64,000 nucleotides of DNA from Limonium bicolor. Its lineage: Eukaryota; Streptophyta; Magnoliopsida; Caryophyllales; Plumbaginaceae. The notes beneath the pieces were generated by a model. That model worked only from the letters and a program-made list of their open reading frames with translations, ran no database searches and was not told the DNA's origin. The stretch lies in the NCBI GenBank assembly GCA_023374045.1, contig CM041780.1, positions 88,191,627 through 88,255,626 on the forward strand, in the 5' to 3' direction. How positions within the stretch are numbered: the stretch's first letter is position 1; each line of letters opens with the position of its first letter. A program made the position numbers and the translations under genes. Below are positions 1 to 13,084 of the stretch, piece after piece.

Positions 1-1466
1 TTAAGTGTGTTTTGACGTACAAGCGTACGTGAACTATGGTGTGCATAGCACAAAATAATTGGTTTTGATTATTGGTGCGTATGTAACATGAACATACGCA
101 TTCGTTCATGGTTTAATTGTGGTAATTGCGCATAGAAGATGCGAATACCATTGTGATAAGTGTGCCTACCTTGTTAACTATTGTGTGAGAGTACAAGTAT
201 GAGGAGTAAAGAAACTCCCGGGGAACTAAAACCCCGACAGTATATGTTCATATGATACTAAATGTAATATTGTGTATTGTATTTTGATAAAAGTATATAT
301 ATACAGTATTATGATTTATGAAGAGGTATGACACCGACATAGAACCTAGCGAGAGGTAAATTCCTCTAGGTAACTTGATTAAAAGTGAATGGAGATAATT
401 GATGGACGGAGTTCCATCCCTTGGAGATGTAATGATTATGACTAGAAGGATTGGAAGATAGAAAATGGTAAATGCTTGAATTAGTTGTTGTTTGAAATTG
501 ACGTGGGAGGTGGAACTTGATTTGCATGCAATCAAGGGAAGCCAAACACAAATTGGGTGGAGAGATAGTTCAACACTGATGCTGATCAAATCAGGGTTGG
601 ATAATTCTTGAAACTCCCTATAAGTGGTCACAAATAATCGCCTTAAGAATAAGATGCAGTTATCATAAATTGGACTTGGAGTTGTATGACGTTTTCAAAA
701 AAGGATTTTAGATTGGTGTTTCAAATCTTCGATTGGTATTTTCAAGACTTCAATTAATATTTCCTAGATTCTTAAATGGTATTTCAAAGGAAGAATTTCT
801 TTACTTGACCTTGTAAAAAGGATTTTCAATTAGTACTTTCCAATAAAGGATTTCATTCCACTTAACCTCATAAAGAATATTTTCATATTACTTGCTCACG
901 AGCTGAGGACGTATGAGCCTTTGTCTTCGGACCGGTGACATGAGAAGTATATTTAAAAATGTATGTGATTGTTTTGTTCTTCCAAAGGAACGGGGACCAG
1001 AAGGTGTCCATCCCGACCGGGTTCTGCGGGATCACAGTGTATATGTACTCGACGTGGGAGTCGAGCACTGTAACGTCCTGTAGTCTTAGGACCGAGCCCA
1101 TGAAGAGATGGAAAAGGTATTTCTGTTTGTTATACATACTAAGACATGTTGTGTGTGATATGTGTAATAAATATTATCCCGACCTATGAGTCTGAATGTT
1201 GTTATGTGACCCAGACCTGAGAGTCTGAGTGTAGTTATGTAAGTACAAATGTTTTTATGTTACCCGGACCGTTGAGTCCGAGGTTATTAAGGAAGCATGT
1301 CATGTATGGATGTGAATATGTTACCTGGACCGTTAAGTCCGAGTTTTTTATGTGAAGTGTGCTTTAGTATGGAAGTTGTATCTTGCAAATAATCCCAGTG
1401 TTCTGATTAAAAGGATATGAGGAAATTGGGAACTTCGAGGACGAAGTTCTTTTAAGGGGGGTAGAT
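1..1466 (+). mobile_element. 3' internal region of a plus-strand Gypsy-type element (A), no pol visible
   Basis: This stretch runs into a polypurine tract and the LTR that starts at 1467, so it is the 3' end of a plus-strand LTR element. I see no retroviral protein domain in any frame. Around 1178-1345 a short motif of the type GGACCGTTRAGTCCGAG recurs at 60-100 base spacing as small hairpins. Parts around 190-240 resemble the inside of LTR A, which hints at rearrangement. It may be a long 3' untranslated region, or an insertion that displaced pol. Confidence 0.55.
1454..1466 (+). promoter_or_regulatory. Polypurine tract of element A
   Basis: AAGGGGGGTAGAT lies directly before the LTR start TGAAATACCCC and follows a GAGGACGAAGTTCTTTT motif that chromovirus 3' ends commonly carry. 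This is the expected plus-strand DNA priming site. The same arrangement occurs on the minus strand at 15197-15214. Confidence 0.8.
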
Positions 1467-1950
1467 TGAAATACCCCAAACCTTAATATGTTAATTAATT
1501 ATGTAATTATGATTTTCTAAGGCTAATTAAGTCCTTAAGATCATTGGTGAAGAAATAAAAACCAAAAAGAAAAAGAAAATGCGTAAAAGTCACAAAACGT
1601 GAAAACACGTATTTAATTATTTTAGGAGGTATATAACCTTCACTAAGGTTATAAATATTTCTTATACCTTAATCACTCACTAAGAACATGTGGGAAAAAT
1701 TCCGGAAGGAAACGGATCCTTAAAACAGATTAAAAACACAAACGAACCTTAAAGCGTGTTTTTCGAGGAAACCGGGAAAACGCGACTTTAAGCGGGTTAA
1801 ATAGACCCATAATAATTTTGGTCAACCAAATAGTCATTAATAAACTATAATGAAGGTATAGAACCAATAAAATTAATTTAACGAGGAAATTCCGGAAAAC
1901 GGGTTCCGGGAGTGAAGAGTGCAAAAAAAAATAAAAGTTGTGGGGTGAAA

Positions 1951-1960
1951 GTATAAATAA
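1951..1960 (+). promoter_or_regulatory. Probable LTR A TATA box
   Basis: GTATAAATAA lies about 485 bases into the LTR. A short GT repeat and a CT-rich, leader-like tract follow within 200 bases. The equivalent place in the related LTR B2 (44501-44510, minus strand) also has GGTATAAATA, which supports a conserved core promoter. Confidence 0.55.
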
Positions 1961-3608
1961 GCTAAACTAATGTGCCCCATTTGCAAAAAAAAATAAGAAA
2001 CACATTGTGTGTGTGTGTGTGTCTCGTACAGCCCCACACTATTTCCCCCCTTTTTATTATTTCCTAACTAACTCAAAAGACAAAGAAATAAAGAAAGAAA
2101 ATACATAAAGTAAAAAGAAATCTCTCTCTCTCCTAACTCTCATCCTCACTCACGCTTTTCCCCCTTCTGATCTTCTTCTTCCTCCAATGAACTCCAATGG
2201 CGATTTGCAAGAGAACATACAACACCTCTCTTCTCTCCTAAGTTTGAACACCCAAATCAACTCCAAATCCCACAAAAATACTACCGTTGGAATCCCCTCC
2301 TCTCAAGGAACATTTTCCACCCTTCAAAATATGGAAACCTCCATCTTCATCACCATGGCTGTAGCTCCTTTTGAAGCTTGAAGACCACCATTGTGACCCC
2401 CTTCATCTCTACATTGTTTCAAGGTAAAAATGGTCTTCAAAGTTCATCTTTTTCCAGCTTTTTAGTGCAAAACGAAAATCACTATGTGAGCCTTGCTTTC
2501 TCCCCTTTCCAGCCGGTTTTGGTATGCATTTTAGGAGCTGGAAACTCCACTTCTTGGCTGTCCAAAAGTCCCTGTTAAAAAGCTCCAAAGAGGTAAACCC
2601 TAACTTGTGCCCGAAGCCCTTTTTGTTGAATTGAGATTTCCTAAGGGTTTAGATAATTAATAGAATGTGTTTTGTGTTTCTTGAATGTTGGGATGGAGTT
2701 TGGAAACTCCATTCCCTCTTGACCGATTTTGAAGAGATGAGGAGCAAGAGAAGAATTATAGAGAGACTTGTGAATTTAAGGTAAGAAAACTACCTTAATA
2801 CTACATTGGTTGTTTAAGGATTTAGGATGGGTTAAATTGAATAATGAACCCAAGATATGAAAATAATGTGTTTAGTTGATTTTGAGAGATCTTGTGAATT
2901 ATTGGTTTGAATTGGGGGCCTTGGAGCCAAAGGATTTGAGATTTGAGTTATATTGTTGTTTGGATAATTTTGTGGATACATTATGTGCTGGTAAGACCCT
3001 TGTAAGGTTGTGGCTAGATTAGGAATGAAATTGGTGAGATTTGATGGTTTGGAGTATGTAGATTTATGGGGAGGTTATGGCGAAATTTCGATAGAAAATA
3101 AGTGTTTTAAGGTGACTTGGTGAACTGGAGGAGCTAGGTGTGTATGTGGTTGAGTTGAGATACTTGATGACCTTGTAATGGTAGATGGAGAATGATATTG
3201 GAAGGGTGCAAAATCTGTAGCATAATGGTGATAGGAACTTAGAATTCCAAGAAAAAGAATTTGTGTTTATAACTTGTGAAACAAGGAGTGAACTTGGTTT
3301 AGAGGATGCAATTGTCTAGGAATGATGTGTAATGGTCATTGATGCATTTGATGAGATTGGTAAGGGGTAGAAACTAGCAAGAAGAAGCTAGAAATGCACA
3401 AGTGTGCAAATTTCAAGAATGAGAAAAGTGAGTTTATTGAATTTGAGCAAGAATTGGGTGGTGGATTAAACCAAAGATTTGGAGAGGTTTAGAGCATGTT
3501 TTGAGGTGTTTAATTATGTAGGAAACTTGTGGAAAGATTAGGGAAAGTTTGAGAGTGATTTAAGGGTTGATTTGGGGTTGAAAAATGACCTTTGTAGCAG
3601 TTTTTAGC

Positions 3609-3795
3609 AGGGTCCGGGACCTAGGTTATGTACCAAGTCCCGGACCGCATCAAAAAACATGCCGAGAGTAAATGCAGGAATTGGTCAGGGACTTAAGTCC
3701 AGGACCAAGTCCAGGACCAATGTCAAAAATAGGCCGAGAGTGGATTTCAGAGGTGGTCCGGGACCTTGGGTCCAGACCAAGTCCCGGACCAGGGC
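3609..3795 (+). repeat. Hairpin minisatellite in LTR A (about 3 units)
   Basis: About three imperfect units of 55-75 bases each hold an inverted repeat. The clearest is 3755-3790, where GGTCCGGGAC/TTGG pairs with CCAAGTCCCGGACC with one bulged base. Units are separated by a sequence containing GCCGAGAG. Hairpins of other sequence occupy a comparable place in LTRs B, E1 and E2. Confidence 0.75.
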
Positions 3796-6019
3796 AAAAA
3801 TTGCCTAAAATGTGTTTTAAAGTGTTCCAAAGGTGGGGGATTGATGGGTAATGGTTTTAGATGTTGTTAAGGCCTTGTTTGGTGACTTTTAAAGTACTAA
3901 GAAGTATAAACAAGGGTTGGAAGTGATTGAGAAAGTTGTGAGTTTAAGTACACAAAGTTAAACCGAAATAACGGGATAATGGGGTAAGTACGGGAGTAGC
4001 AATTATGTACCTACCGTAACGCCTTAATATTAATTGAACCATTTAACATGTAAATAGTGGTTCAAGAGTAAGACATGAGGAACAAGTGTGAACCGAGGAA
4101 CATGAGAACACCCGGTAAAGAAATTCCCCACGGTGACAGGTATGGTTTTCTTGCAACCTGTGTCCTACCGGGTTACACCGGCTTGTATGCCAATGTGTTT
4201 TCCTGTATGTTTGCACCTTGTAAGATAAGTCATGTAATGAGTTTACAGTAATTCATTTATGTGGCGTAAATAGTTTTCGATGCCGTTTAACCTTAATTAT
4301 GTGTTAAACCGTAGCTAACCGACTCTAGGATCACATAAGAGTCCGGTATTCGGATTAAACGTCCCAACCCACGGGAGCGTACTAACTACGGCTATCCGTG
4401 CCTTAGTTGTAAATTGTGGATTATGTGAGTTGTGTGTTGCCTTTGCTTAATGTATCGTTGTTTAACGAATGTTGTTGTCCATGCTTGTCGAATGGGATGA
4501 TACATCCCTTGTGTGTGATTAACCAAACTTGTAACACCAAAAGGTGTATGTATGATAAGTTCCATAAAGGAACTTCTAACTAATATGTAATTATTATGGG
4601 GGGTGAGGAATCCGGTCGTTCCGGTCGCGCGTGTTGTTTGGGAGTTGATGTATATATGTGAATTAACTCCCACTCTGTTATGTTATGGTTGTTTTCCTTC
4701 TTGGATTACAATCACCCACAAGCTTAACCAAAGCTTACCTACCTTGATTATTACTCGGGCTAGGGGGAATACTGTTATGTTAAGGTTGTTTTTCTTCCTT
4801 GAATTACAACCGCCCACAAGCTTAACCAAAGCTTACCTATCTCATCACTATTGGAGCTGGGGGGAAATTGTGTATGGTGTGATCGGCCCTATATTACGGC
4901 CGACCCATCTAAGTGAAGTAAATGTGTACGGTGTGCTCGGACTTATATTTCCTCCGGCACATCCTAAGTAAAGTGTATGTTCTTTAAGAAGAACGGTGTT
5001 AAGTTGTATACATATTATTGTGTGAAGTATGTTGTTATGTTGTGTATATTGATCTCCGAAATCAACCCCGTACAAATATAAGGGGGTAGTTAAGTATAAC
5101 CCGATTAAATGGGTATGTGTCGTCTAACAAGGAATAGTTCCATTAGGGTAGAACCCCCAAGGGTCAAGAACACAATAATGTGATCTAACCAATGTGATGC
5201 GTTAATCTTATGTTGTATCCTGTTAATTGGATGTGTGATTTATGAGCATGATATGTGTGTATAGTTTTCATGTATGTTTTAAATGTAATTAACCGCATGC
5301 TCAGACGACAAATAGTTGTGCGTGGCCCGGTAGCATGCGGGCTGCGGGATTACCATACCAGCAAAGGTGCTGACCCCCTTTGGGGGGCCCCATTACTTTT
5401 CAGGTACAAGAAGCTGGTAGCCGTTCGACAGTAGGACGGGGTAACTGTTTATGTATGGGCGGTTTATTTAGTTAGCGTAATATCGATGATGGAATGTATT
5501 AGACTCGGTACAGTTTGGATTGTAAACGTATTTGAATTCAGTTATAACGGATTTGTAAATGTAAAGTGTGGTGCTCGTAATCTTGTCCATCAGACCGGTA
5601 CATTGTGTATGTATTAGCCTTGTTAGCCACGTGGGTGGCTAACGGTGTGTAACACCCAATGGAATAAGTTAGATGTTGAGTTGTAATTCCGTTGCTAAAT
5701 GTTGTTAAGTGTGGTGTTTATAGTTGGGGTGTTACAACTACGCATACCGAGTTTACTAGGTTCCAAAATCATTACAGTACTTCTCCCAAATTCATACACA
5801 CTCACTAGGAGTCAATTTGCTACCCATTCCTCACAAACTAGATGCTTCTAATTACAAGGCGCGCCACCGGTCTCTTACCCTGACCGTATCCGCTCCGGTA
5901 CCTGCGCACTAAAAACGTTCCCCCGAGGGGGTCAGCTTTCGCTGAATATGATAACTGCATACCCCGCGTACTAGCGAGGGTACGCCGACCATTTGGTCGA
6001 ATACATGCAATTCATTTTG

Positions 6020-6105
6020 CAATACATACATACATACATACATGCCTTCATTCACGATACTTCAATACTACACAAGATATACATACATACATACATACAG
6101 TACCA
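6020..6105. repeat. ATAC-type microsatellite
   Basis: Two short runs of CATA repeats, at about 6024-6043 and 6081-6101, sit inside LTR B. Further scattered ATACA words continue to about 6350. Confidence 0.8.
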
Positions 6106-7196
6106 TACATGCTTGGAAGACAATACAGGTCAACCAATACTTACTTACCATCTTTTGGGTTACACATACACAATACATACTCATTACATACCCAATACGC
6201 AATACGGAGATACAATTCTCCAATACATACAAAGGTCCAGTTAGCTTTATTACACACCCGGGTTAATCGGGTGTTCGATACTCTTTTACTTCCGGTCAAC
6301 GACTTACAATAGTCAAGACCAATACACATACAATACTTACTTCTTACATACTTTACTTCCAGTTAAGTCGGTATGACCTCCGGGCAGGGATTACTACATC
6401 CCACCACCGGGCTTTAGGGTGGCCCACTAATCCAGGATGCTACCCATTCAAGGGAATTAGTCCAAGGAAAAGATTATAGCCAGGATTCAGATCCAACCTC
6501 TTGTGTTTCCTCATCCTCACGCGTGGCCGAAACTATATCGGACTTCTACTCATTCCATTTTACTCATTACTCAAGTCAGGAGTTAGAATGTTAGGAATTA
6601 GTAGAAGTCAGTACTTCATTCCCATACATACATACAATACACAAGTACACAATACTTACACATACTTCTCATTTCCATTCATTCATTTCATGAATTATAC
6701 AAACTAATTGTTCAAGAAGATACAACAAGAACAAATAGTTCAAACACAATTAAGTGCAATATAAATCTAATCCTATTCGTGCATTTATCTTATTGGTGAT
6801 CACATAAGCACACAAATCGGGGTAACCAAGTTAGGATAATACAGGGCATGAAGAATCATTACCGTACAACCCGTCGTATTCGCACTACCGTTCCTTGGAG
6901 ATCGACTATTTGATTCCTATACATACATGGAGTAGCATGATCAATGATCTATTATTGGTCTAACTTACCTTCATTGACTTTCAATATTTACTTACCACTT
7001 CATTACTTTCTTACTTGATTATAAAACCTTCCCTTCCTTTACTACTTCTTAAACTTGTTTTCTTACTAATTTATTTACTTTCTTACCATTACTACTTCAT
7101 TAATGGTGTATTACCACAACATATTGCTTATATTGTGTATAGGCATATATATATACATGATTACTATAATCATATAATAAACATTTTTTTTTGTTT

Positions 7197-7600
7197 GACT
7201 CGGCCGAACTTGCAAGTCCGGTCGCAAGTTCGGTCCAAGTTAGTAGGCTACATCGTGTGAAAATTCTGGGGCCGACCGACCTTGCAAGTCCGGTCCCAAG
7301 GTCGGTCCATTCCAGTAAGTTCCTTCGTGAGAATTTTAGCCCGACCGACCTTGCAAGTCCGGTCGCAAGGTCGGTCCATTCCAGTAGCTTGCATTACGGG
7401 AATTTTTCTGGCCGACCGAACTTGCAAGTCCGTCGCAAGTTCGGTCAATTCCAGAAGGTTTCTGACGGGAGAAATTTCTGGTCCGACCGAACTTGCAAGT
7501 CTGGTCACAAGGTCGGTCGATCCCAGAAGGTTTCCCGTCTTTGTAAATCTGGGCTCGACCGAACTTGCCAGTCCGGTCGCAAGTCCGGTCCGGCCCAGTA
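7197..7600. repeat. Hairpin minisatellite in LTR B (about 7 units of 60 bases)
   Basis: About seven tandem units each contain a strong inverted repeat. In the unit at 7344-7375, ACCGACCTTGC and GCAAGGTCGGT are perfect 11-base arms around a 10-base loop. The linker between hairpins is more variable. Open frames across this stretch in several frames result from the repeat and are not genes. Confidence 0.85.
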
Positions 7601-9820
7601 CTTCAGTTTTAAAATCTGTTTTGGTGTGTTTTCTTTGCCCATTGCTTCCCAAATCTTTACCAATATTTCCCCACATGATTAGCACTAATCAAACTTCCTA
7701 AATCACCTTGGTTCATCCACCAAACTTACTACTCAATCCTTACATTCACTTACACACTTTCCCTCACTTCTTCTCAACACTTATACTAGTTCCCTTTCAC
7801 CATGCTACAGATTTTGCTCTTTCCTCAAATGCTATAGATTTCAACCTAACCTTTATCATTCAATACTCTTACTACCATACCACTACTAATATCCTCATTA
7901 CATTACCTTCCACTCAATCCTTCCCATTATCTAGCTCCTTTCAAAGTCTGTTACAAGTGGTTTATACTTCACACTTTAGGCTCTCCAAGCACACCTAGTT
8001 TCTCCTAGTTCCTCCAATGCATTATACTACTTCTTGCTACAGATTTTACACTTTCACATCCTCATACTACAAGTACCAATCCATAGTTACTAAATACCTC
8101 CACTAACTTCAATACACATTTGGTTCTCCCATTCACCAAGTCATCCACAATTGTACATATTCCTACCAAATTTTGCCATAGCTCATCTACTTTTCTTACT
8201 TAGCCACACATACACCATCTTACCAAATTCATGCCTATTCTAGCCACACCCATACAAGGGTCCTGCCAGCAATCAATACAATACCAATTCATCAATACTT
8301 CCTCAATCTACAATATTAATACTCATATACAATACTCTTGGCTCTATGGCCTATAATTCACATACTAGTTCACAAATACCCCAAAATTCCATACTACAAT
8401 ACCAATAGAATATTTTGGGTTCCTTAAATCGGTTTACCCATACTCATTACTCTAATGCATTAAATTTACCATTCAAGAAAGAGCTCTTCCCTTGGGCTCT
8501 AATTCCTTCTTTCTTTTCCATTTCTCCTTCCTCTCTTTTTCTTGCCCCAAATCGGCTACATGGGGAATGGAGTTGCCAAACTCCATTCCCATCACCCAAT
8601 GTACACAAAATAAGTACAATTAAAATGCTAACCCTCAAATTAACATTAATTCATTGGAGTGTTTAGAATACGAATTCTAGGTTTACCTTTGGAGTGTTTT
8701 AGGAGGGGTTTTAGCCCTTAGTTCAAGAAGGTGATTCCACCACCATTGCAAGGTTGATATTATGCTCAAAAGAGAGAGAGAGAGAGAGAACAAGGCATTA
8801 CACAAGGGTAAAAATCGCTACCAAAGGAGATGAAAAAACTTAAGGTTTTCATGGAGATTTTTACCTTGTTGGAAAGAGGAGACTCCAAGCTCCATAATGG
8901 TGTGCTTTTCTCTTTGAATGGGGTATACCCACGAAAATGAACTTCCTCGTTTTGAAATTCCGAAAAGAGGGAAGTGTAGAGGAGAGTGAGGGGAGTTCAA
9001 ATATGTAGTTATTTGTGTGGTTGGAGCTCAAATGGAGGTAGAGCAAGGAGGGGAAGATGAGGTTGCCATTGGAGCTCTTGTGGAGCTTTCAAATCGCAGC
9101 CCAAGGGAGGAGGAAGAGGGAGAGTACAGTGGGGGAGAAGGAAGGAAAGAGAGGGGTGAGTGAAATGAGAGAGTGAGGTGAGAGAAAAGGGTAAGTACCC
9201 CCTTTTACTTTATCACTTTTAGCTTTTTGCTCTCTTATTTAATTAGCTAGTTACATGTGTGTGTGAGGGAGTTATTTGACTGATAAAAACCGGCCTCCAC
9301 TGTTATACTAGCTGGAGCGTTTTTCGTCTTTTACAGAAAACGCTCGTTATTTTACCCGGTTTAGGTACTATTCACTAACGGGCCCCGTTTTCCGGGATTT
9401 TCTCGTTTCTTTATTTTATTGGTTATTAAGCTTCCATAAATGCTTAATAACTATTATTTATGATTCATAATTTTTACGGGTCTGTTTGACCACTTAAAGT
9501 CACGTTTTCGGGTTTCCTCGAAAAACGTGCGCTAAAGCTCTTTGAGCGTTTGAATACATTTCTTGGATCCGTTTTCTTCGGGAATCGTTCCCAAACATTA
9601 TTTAGGTCTTATTAAACCTTTAGAATCCATATAATACGCTAACCGAGGTCTCATACCTCCTATGGTTATTTAACGCTTATTTAGCGTTTTTTTTCGCTTT
9701 TAAGCGTTTCTTTATTTCTTTCGGATTTATTTTCCCTTACCAATACTTCTTAATCATTATTAGGCTCTTAAATACCTATTCGGATAATTTAATCGCCATA
9801 TATAAGGTCGGGGTATTTCA

Positions 9821-12605
9821 TCAACGCTTCAAGGCAATATTTCATAATAGTCGATATTTATTTATCGCTTTATACCACATTACCTTGTGTTATAAATTCA
9901 TAATATAAGAATTATAAAGTTTCCCATAATGATTTAAATTCTTTATTCTTTGTTAGACACACTTGTACTTAATTGTGTTATTTACTCACAAACCTTTTAT
10001 CAAGGATTCACCTTAATGTTGTACAAGGTATTTTATTACCATAGCCATTATATTACAAGGTTTATAACCATGTGTTATACTCCCCAACCTTCTAATTTAA
10101 TTCCATCATTTTTATGTGATTGTTTATAAGGTATATGCATACCATAATAAATTCCTTTATAATATACTCTCTTATACTTTAATATATATAGTCACTTCAT
10201 ATCATTTTAAACCTTACATTATATTGTTCATTGCTTCTGAAAATTCCAACCCAACCTTATGCTTTCGGCATTTTAATATTCCTTCCCTTCATTTTTGATT
10301 ATTTACAAAACCACCACAAATATTATTTGTTGTTACTTTTCCTTTCATTATTTAATCAATAACCTAATATTCCAAACATTATAATATACAAACATAATCA
10401 TATATGTATGCTTAATTCGAACAGCAGCCCCTCTTTTCTAGTTTTATACTTTTACCCACAACTTTCTCATTATTACATATTACCCCCTTATTATGTAAAC
10501 TTACAATTTAATACTTAAAACCTTATATTATACATATTAACTTATTTAATTCCAAAAATTCCCAAAATAATTTCTAAAATTTCCGAACAGACCCTAGACT
10601 GTTCCAATATTATTTTTCCACCCCTAAGTTCTGGTTATTTACATAATAACCCCATAAGTTTGATAAATGTTACATTTTAATACTTAAACTATATATTATA
10701 ACCCTTAGTTTATTAAATTACAAAAATCAACCTAAAATTCACCAAAATTATGTACAGACCCCTACTGGTCATATCAACGTCATTCCAGCCCTTAACTTTC
10801 GAAAATTACATAAACACCCCAAATAGTTTTGTAATTTTCATTTTTAACTTAATACTTGATATAAGTTACCAAATCAATTACTTTTTTTTCCAACTTGGTC
10901 AAACACCATATATGGTCAAGGTTGACCCTCCAAACACTCATTTGACAAACATTTATCAGTAATTACGAAAATACCCTATTTACTATGTAGTTTTACATTT
11001 AAGTGTTTAAACTTTATAAAAATTACATCTTATGTTTTAAAAATTCCGAAACAGCCCGTTCATTTTATTTATTATTTAGCACCCCAACTTTATTTATTAT
11101 GGTTGGCCCACATGGTAAATCTTTTGTTCATTTTAACACTTATAAAGTTCATAAATCATATTATAACTTTTATATTCAATTTATGTTACACCTAAATTCA
11201 TCATTATTCATACAAAATGTTTCTAGGTGATTATGTTCACTAAAAATACACTGTAGCACCCGAAACATGTTTAATTCATTTAACCACCCATAAACTTAAT
11301 AATTAACATTTTAAAGCTTTAATAACTATATTAAATTGGCCTAAACACATGGCCTTAAACATAACATAAACTTAACTTTAAAATGACATTAAAATGTCCA
11401 TAAACTATAGGTTACACGACTTGCTACAGATTGTTTTATTTAACTTAAAAAATCATTTTTCTTTCATTTTTAACTTATAAACTTGACTTTAATAAGTCAT
11501 TACCACCTAGATTCACTAACCGAACATATAACCATCATTTTATACACATTTTCAAGGATTAAACCGAACCTATATACATAGACATTCTCGGCCATGTTTT
11601 AATTTACAAGACAATACACTATAAAGCTTTAAAAGTGTTTTAGGAGTTCTTACCTTGTTCTAAACACCAAGAACTCCAAACACCTCTTGTATAAGTTCAG
11701 CCCGATATGTATATATACTGTAGGTTAGTTTTTATTTCATGAACTAGCTTAAATAACAACATACTACCTTAAGATCTTAAATGAACATTTTACCTCTTAA
11801 GTTTGGTTTTCTTTTTGGGATGATGTCCCTAATGCCTCCACACTCCATGGGGGGTTCCAAGACCCATTCGGTCCAAAAACACAAGGAAGAAGGCTTTAGT
11901 TAGTGACTTCTCCAAATGACAAGTTTAAGGAGTTTTTAGGCATAATCAAAGATAGATTTTACCTTGAAGTGTTGGGAGGTCTAAGTGTGGTTCTAGGCCA
12001 CCTAATATAGTAGTAATAACTTTAGTTTCTGTAGGAAAAAGATGGAAGAGCTTGAGGCTTGAAAAGCCATGGAAATCCATGATTTTACCTTGATTTGGAG
12101 CCCTTTTTAGATGGGTTTTGGAGCAGCTCTTTGGATAAATGAAGAGGGCTGGAAACACCATTCAAATTGCTGTCAAAAGGTGTAGAAAAATAGGTAATTA
12201 ACAGATCATTTTCGGACTTAACATTTAAGAGAGGTAAAAAGGTGCTTTAAGGCATTTTTCCTTACCTTAAGGTTATTAGGGGTTCCCATAGCCCTTGGGT
12301 GGATATTGGGCGTGGATTGGGTCCTCCAAGTCAGTAATGGTGCCTTAGATGGAGTGGGAGGAGTTAATTTTGACCATATACCATAATGAAGGAAGAAGGG
12401 TGTCTTAAAGCACATTTTTCTTACCTTGACTTACCAATCTGGTTCTCCTTGTTTCACCACTGTTTTTACTGACCCATGCTCATAAATTTTGAGTTAGAAT
12501 GAAAGAAGAGAAGTGGCTGGTGATTTGGAGCAAGGAAATGAAGTCTTGAGATAGAAAAGGGCTTAAAACCCATTAGAGGCTTAAAGCTTGAAAAGGGATG
12601 AAGAT
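9821..12605. other. AT-rich unassigned region with LTR-like debris
   Basis: No coding domain, RNA gene or defined element end is visible. Roughly 9830-10420 is plain AT-rich sequence. 10425-11270 holds degenerate repeats. 11640-12600 has ACCTTG-rich segments and leader-like stretches resembling the middle of the minus-strand LTRs here, so part of it may be an old LTR fragment. Confidence 0.4.
10425..11270. repeat. Degenerate tandem repeat, about 165-270 bases per unit
   Basis: A pattern recurs four to five times: a CAGCCC/CAGACCC block, an ACCCC block, then ACATTTTAATACTTAAA-like and ATTAAATTCCAAAAATT-like stretches. Divergence is high and the boundaries are uncertain. It could be an old tandem duplication inside a transposon. 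Confidence 0.4.
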
Positions 12606-13084
12606 TGTAAACACCCCAACCCGAAACTTCACAACCTGTACGATGATAGCTCCCAAAGATAACTGGAAATGCAGCGGAAAATACATACATAACAACGGGT
12701 GGTGCTACAACGCCGTTAGTCACCCATGTGACTAGCAAGGCTAACTCCAATACAACTTACAAATGATACGGTCTGAGCGCTGAATACAAACCGCTTAAAA
12801 TAGAAAACCAATAATAAAGTACAGTACTTACTGTAAAATGATGCCGGTAATAATGATCCCTGTCTTAATTCTACCCACCTACACTCGGTCGGGAAATCTC
12901 TTCTTTCTTCAGGTACCTGAAAAGTGGGGGTGCCCCAAAGGGGCTCAACAAACAACACTGGTATGGAAAACGTGCAGCCCATCGGCTACTGGGCCACACC
13001 AACTACTTTGTCGAATACATGCAAGTCATTTTGTAAAGCTGTAAATAAGCATCATATCATAATCATAACAAGCATCCATACAAG
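12606..13084 (-). mobile_element. 3' end of a minus-strand LTR (C), interrupted at 13084/13085
   Basis: It starts TGTAAACACCCC, the reverse complement of an LTR terminus. It aligns in order with the reversed last 500 bases of LTR A: a GTTAGTCACCCATGTGACTAG-like hairpin, a GGTACCTGAAAAG block, and a CCGGGCCAC-type block. It is cut at 13085, where an oppositely oriented LTR begins. Confidence 0.65.

Larger units (their letters stand above)
1467..5736 (+). mobile_element. LTR A (3' LTR of element A), 4.27 kb
   Basis: The LTR begins TGAAATACCCC right after a polypurine tract and ends GGGGTGTTACA at 5736. The length and end sequences fit long-LTR chromoviruses. Its first 500 bases match, inverted, the right ends of LTRs B (to 9820) and B2 (to 45049). 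It carries a TATA box near 1951, a CT-rich leader near 2120-2185 and a hairpin array at 3609-3795. Small open frames inside it (for example 2187-2381) show no recognisable domain. Confidence 0.8.
5737..9820 (-). mobile_element. LTR B, minus orientation, probably solo and truncated at its 3' end
   Basis: The right end GGGGTATTTCA is the reverse complement of the LTR start TGAAATACCCC. No polypurine tract lies beyond 9820, so it is not the 3' LTR of an element extending right, and no primer site or coding sequence lies to its left. The left end lacks the usual TGTAACACCCC and, compared with E1's LTR, is short by roughly 180 bases. It abuts the end of LTR A. It contains ATAC microsatellites (about 6020-6105), a 60-base hairpin array (7197-7600) and a GA repeat near 8771-8788. 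Confidence 0.7.
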
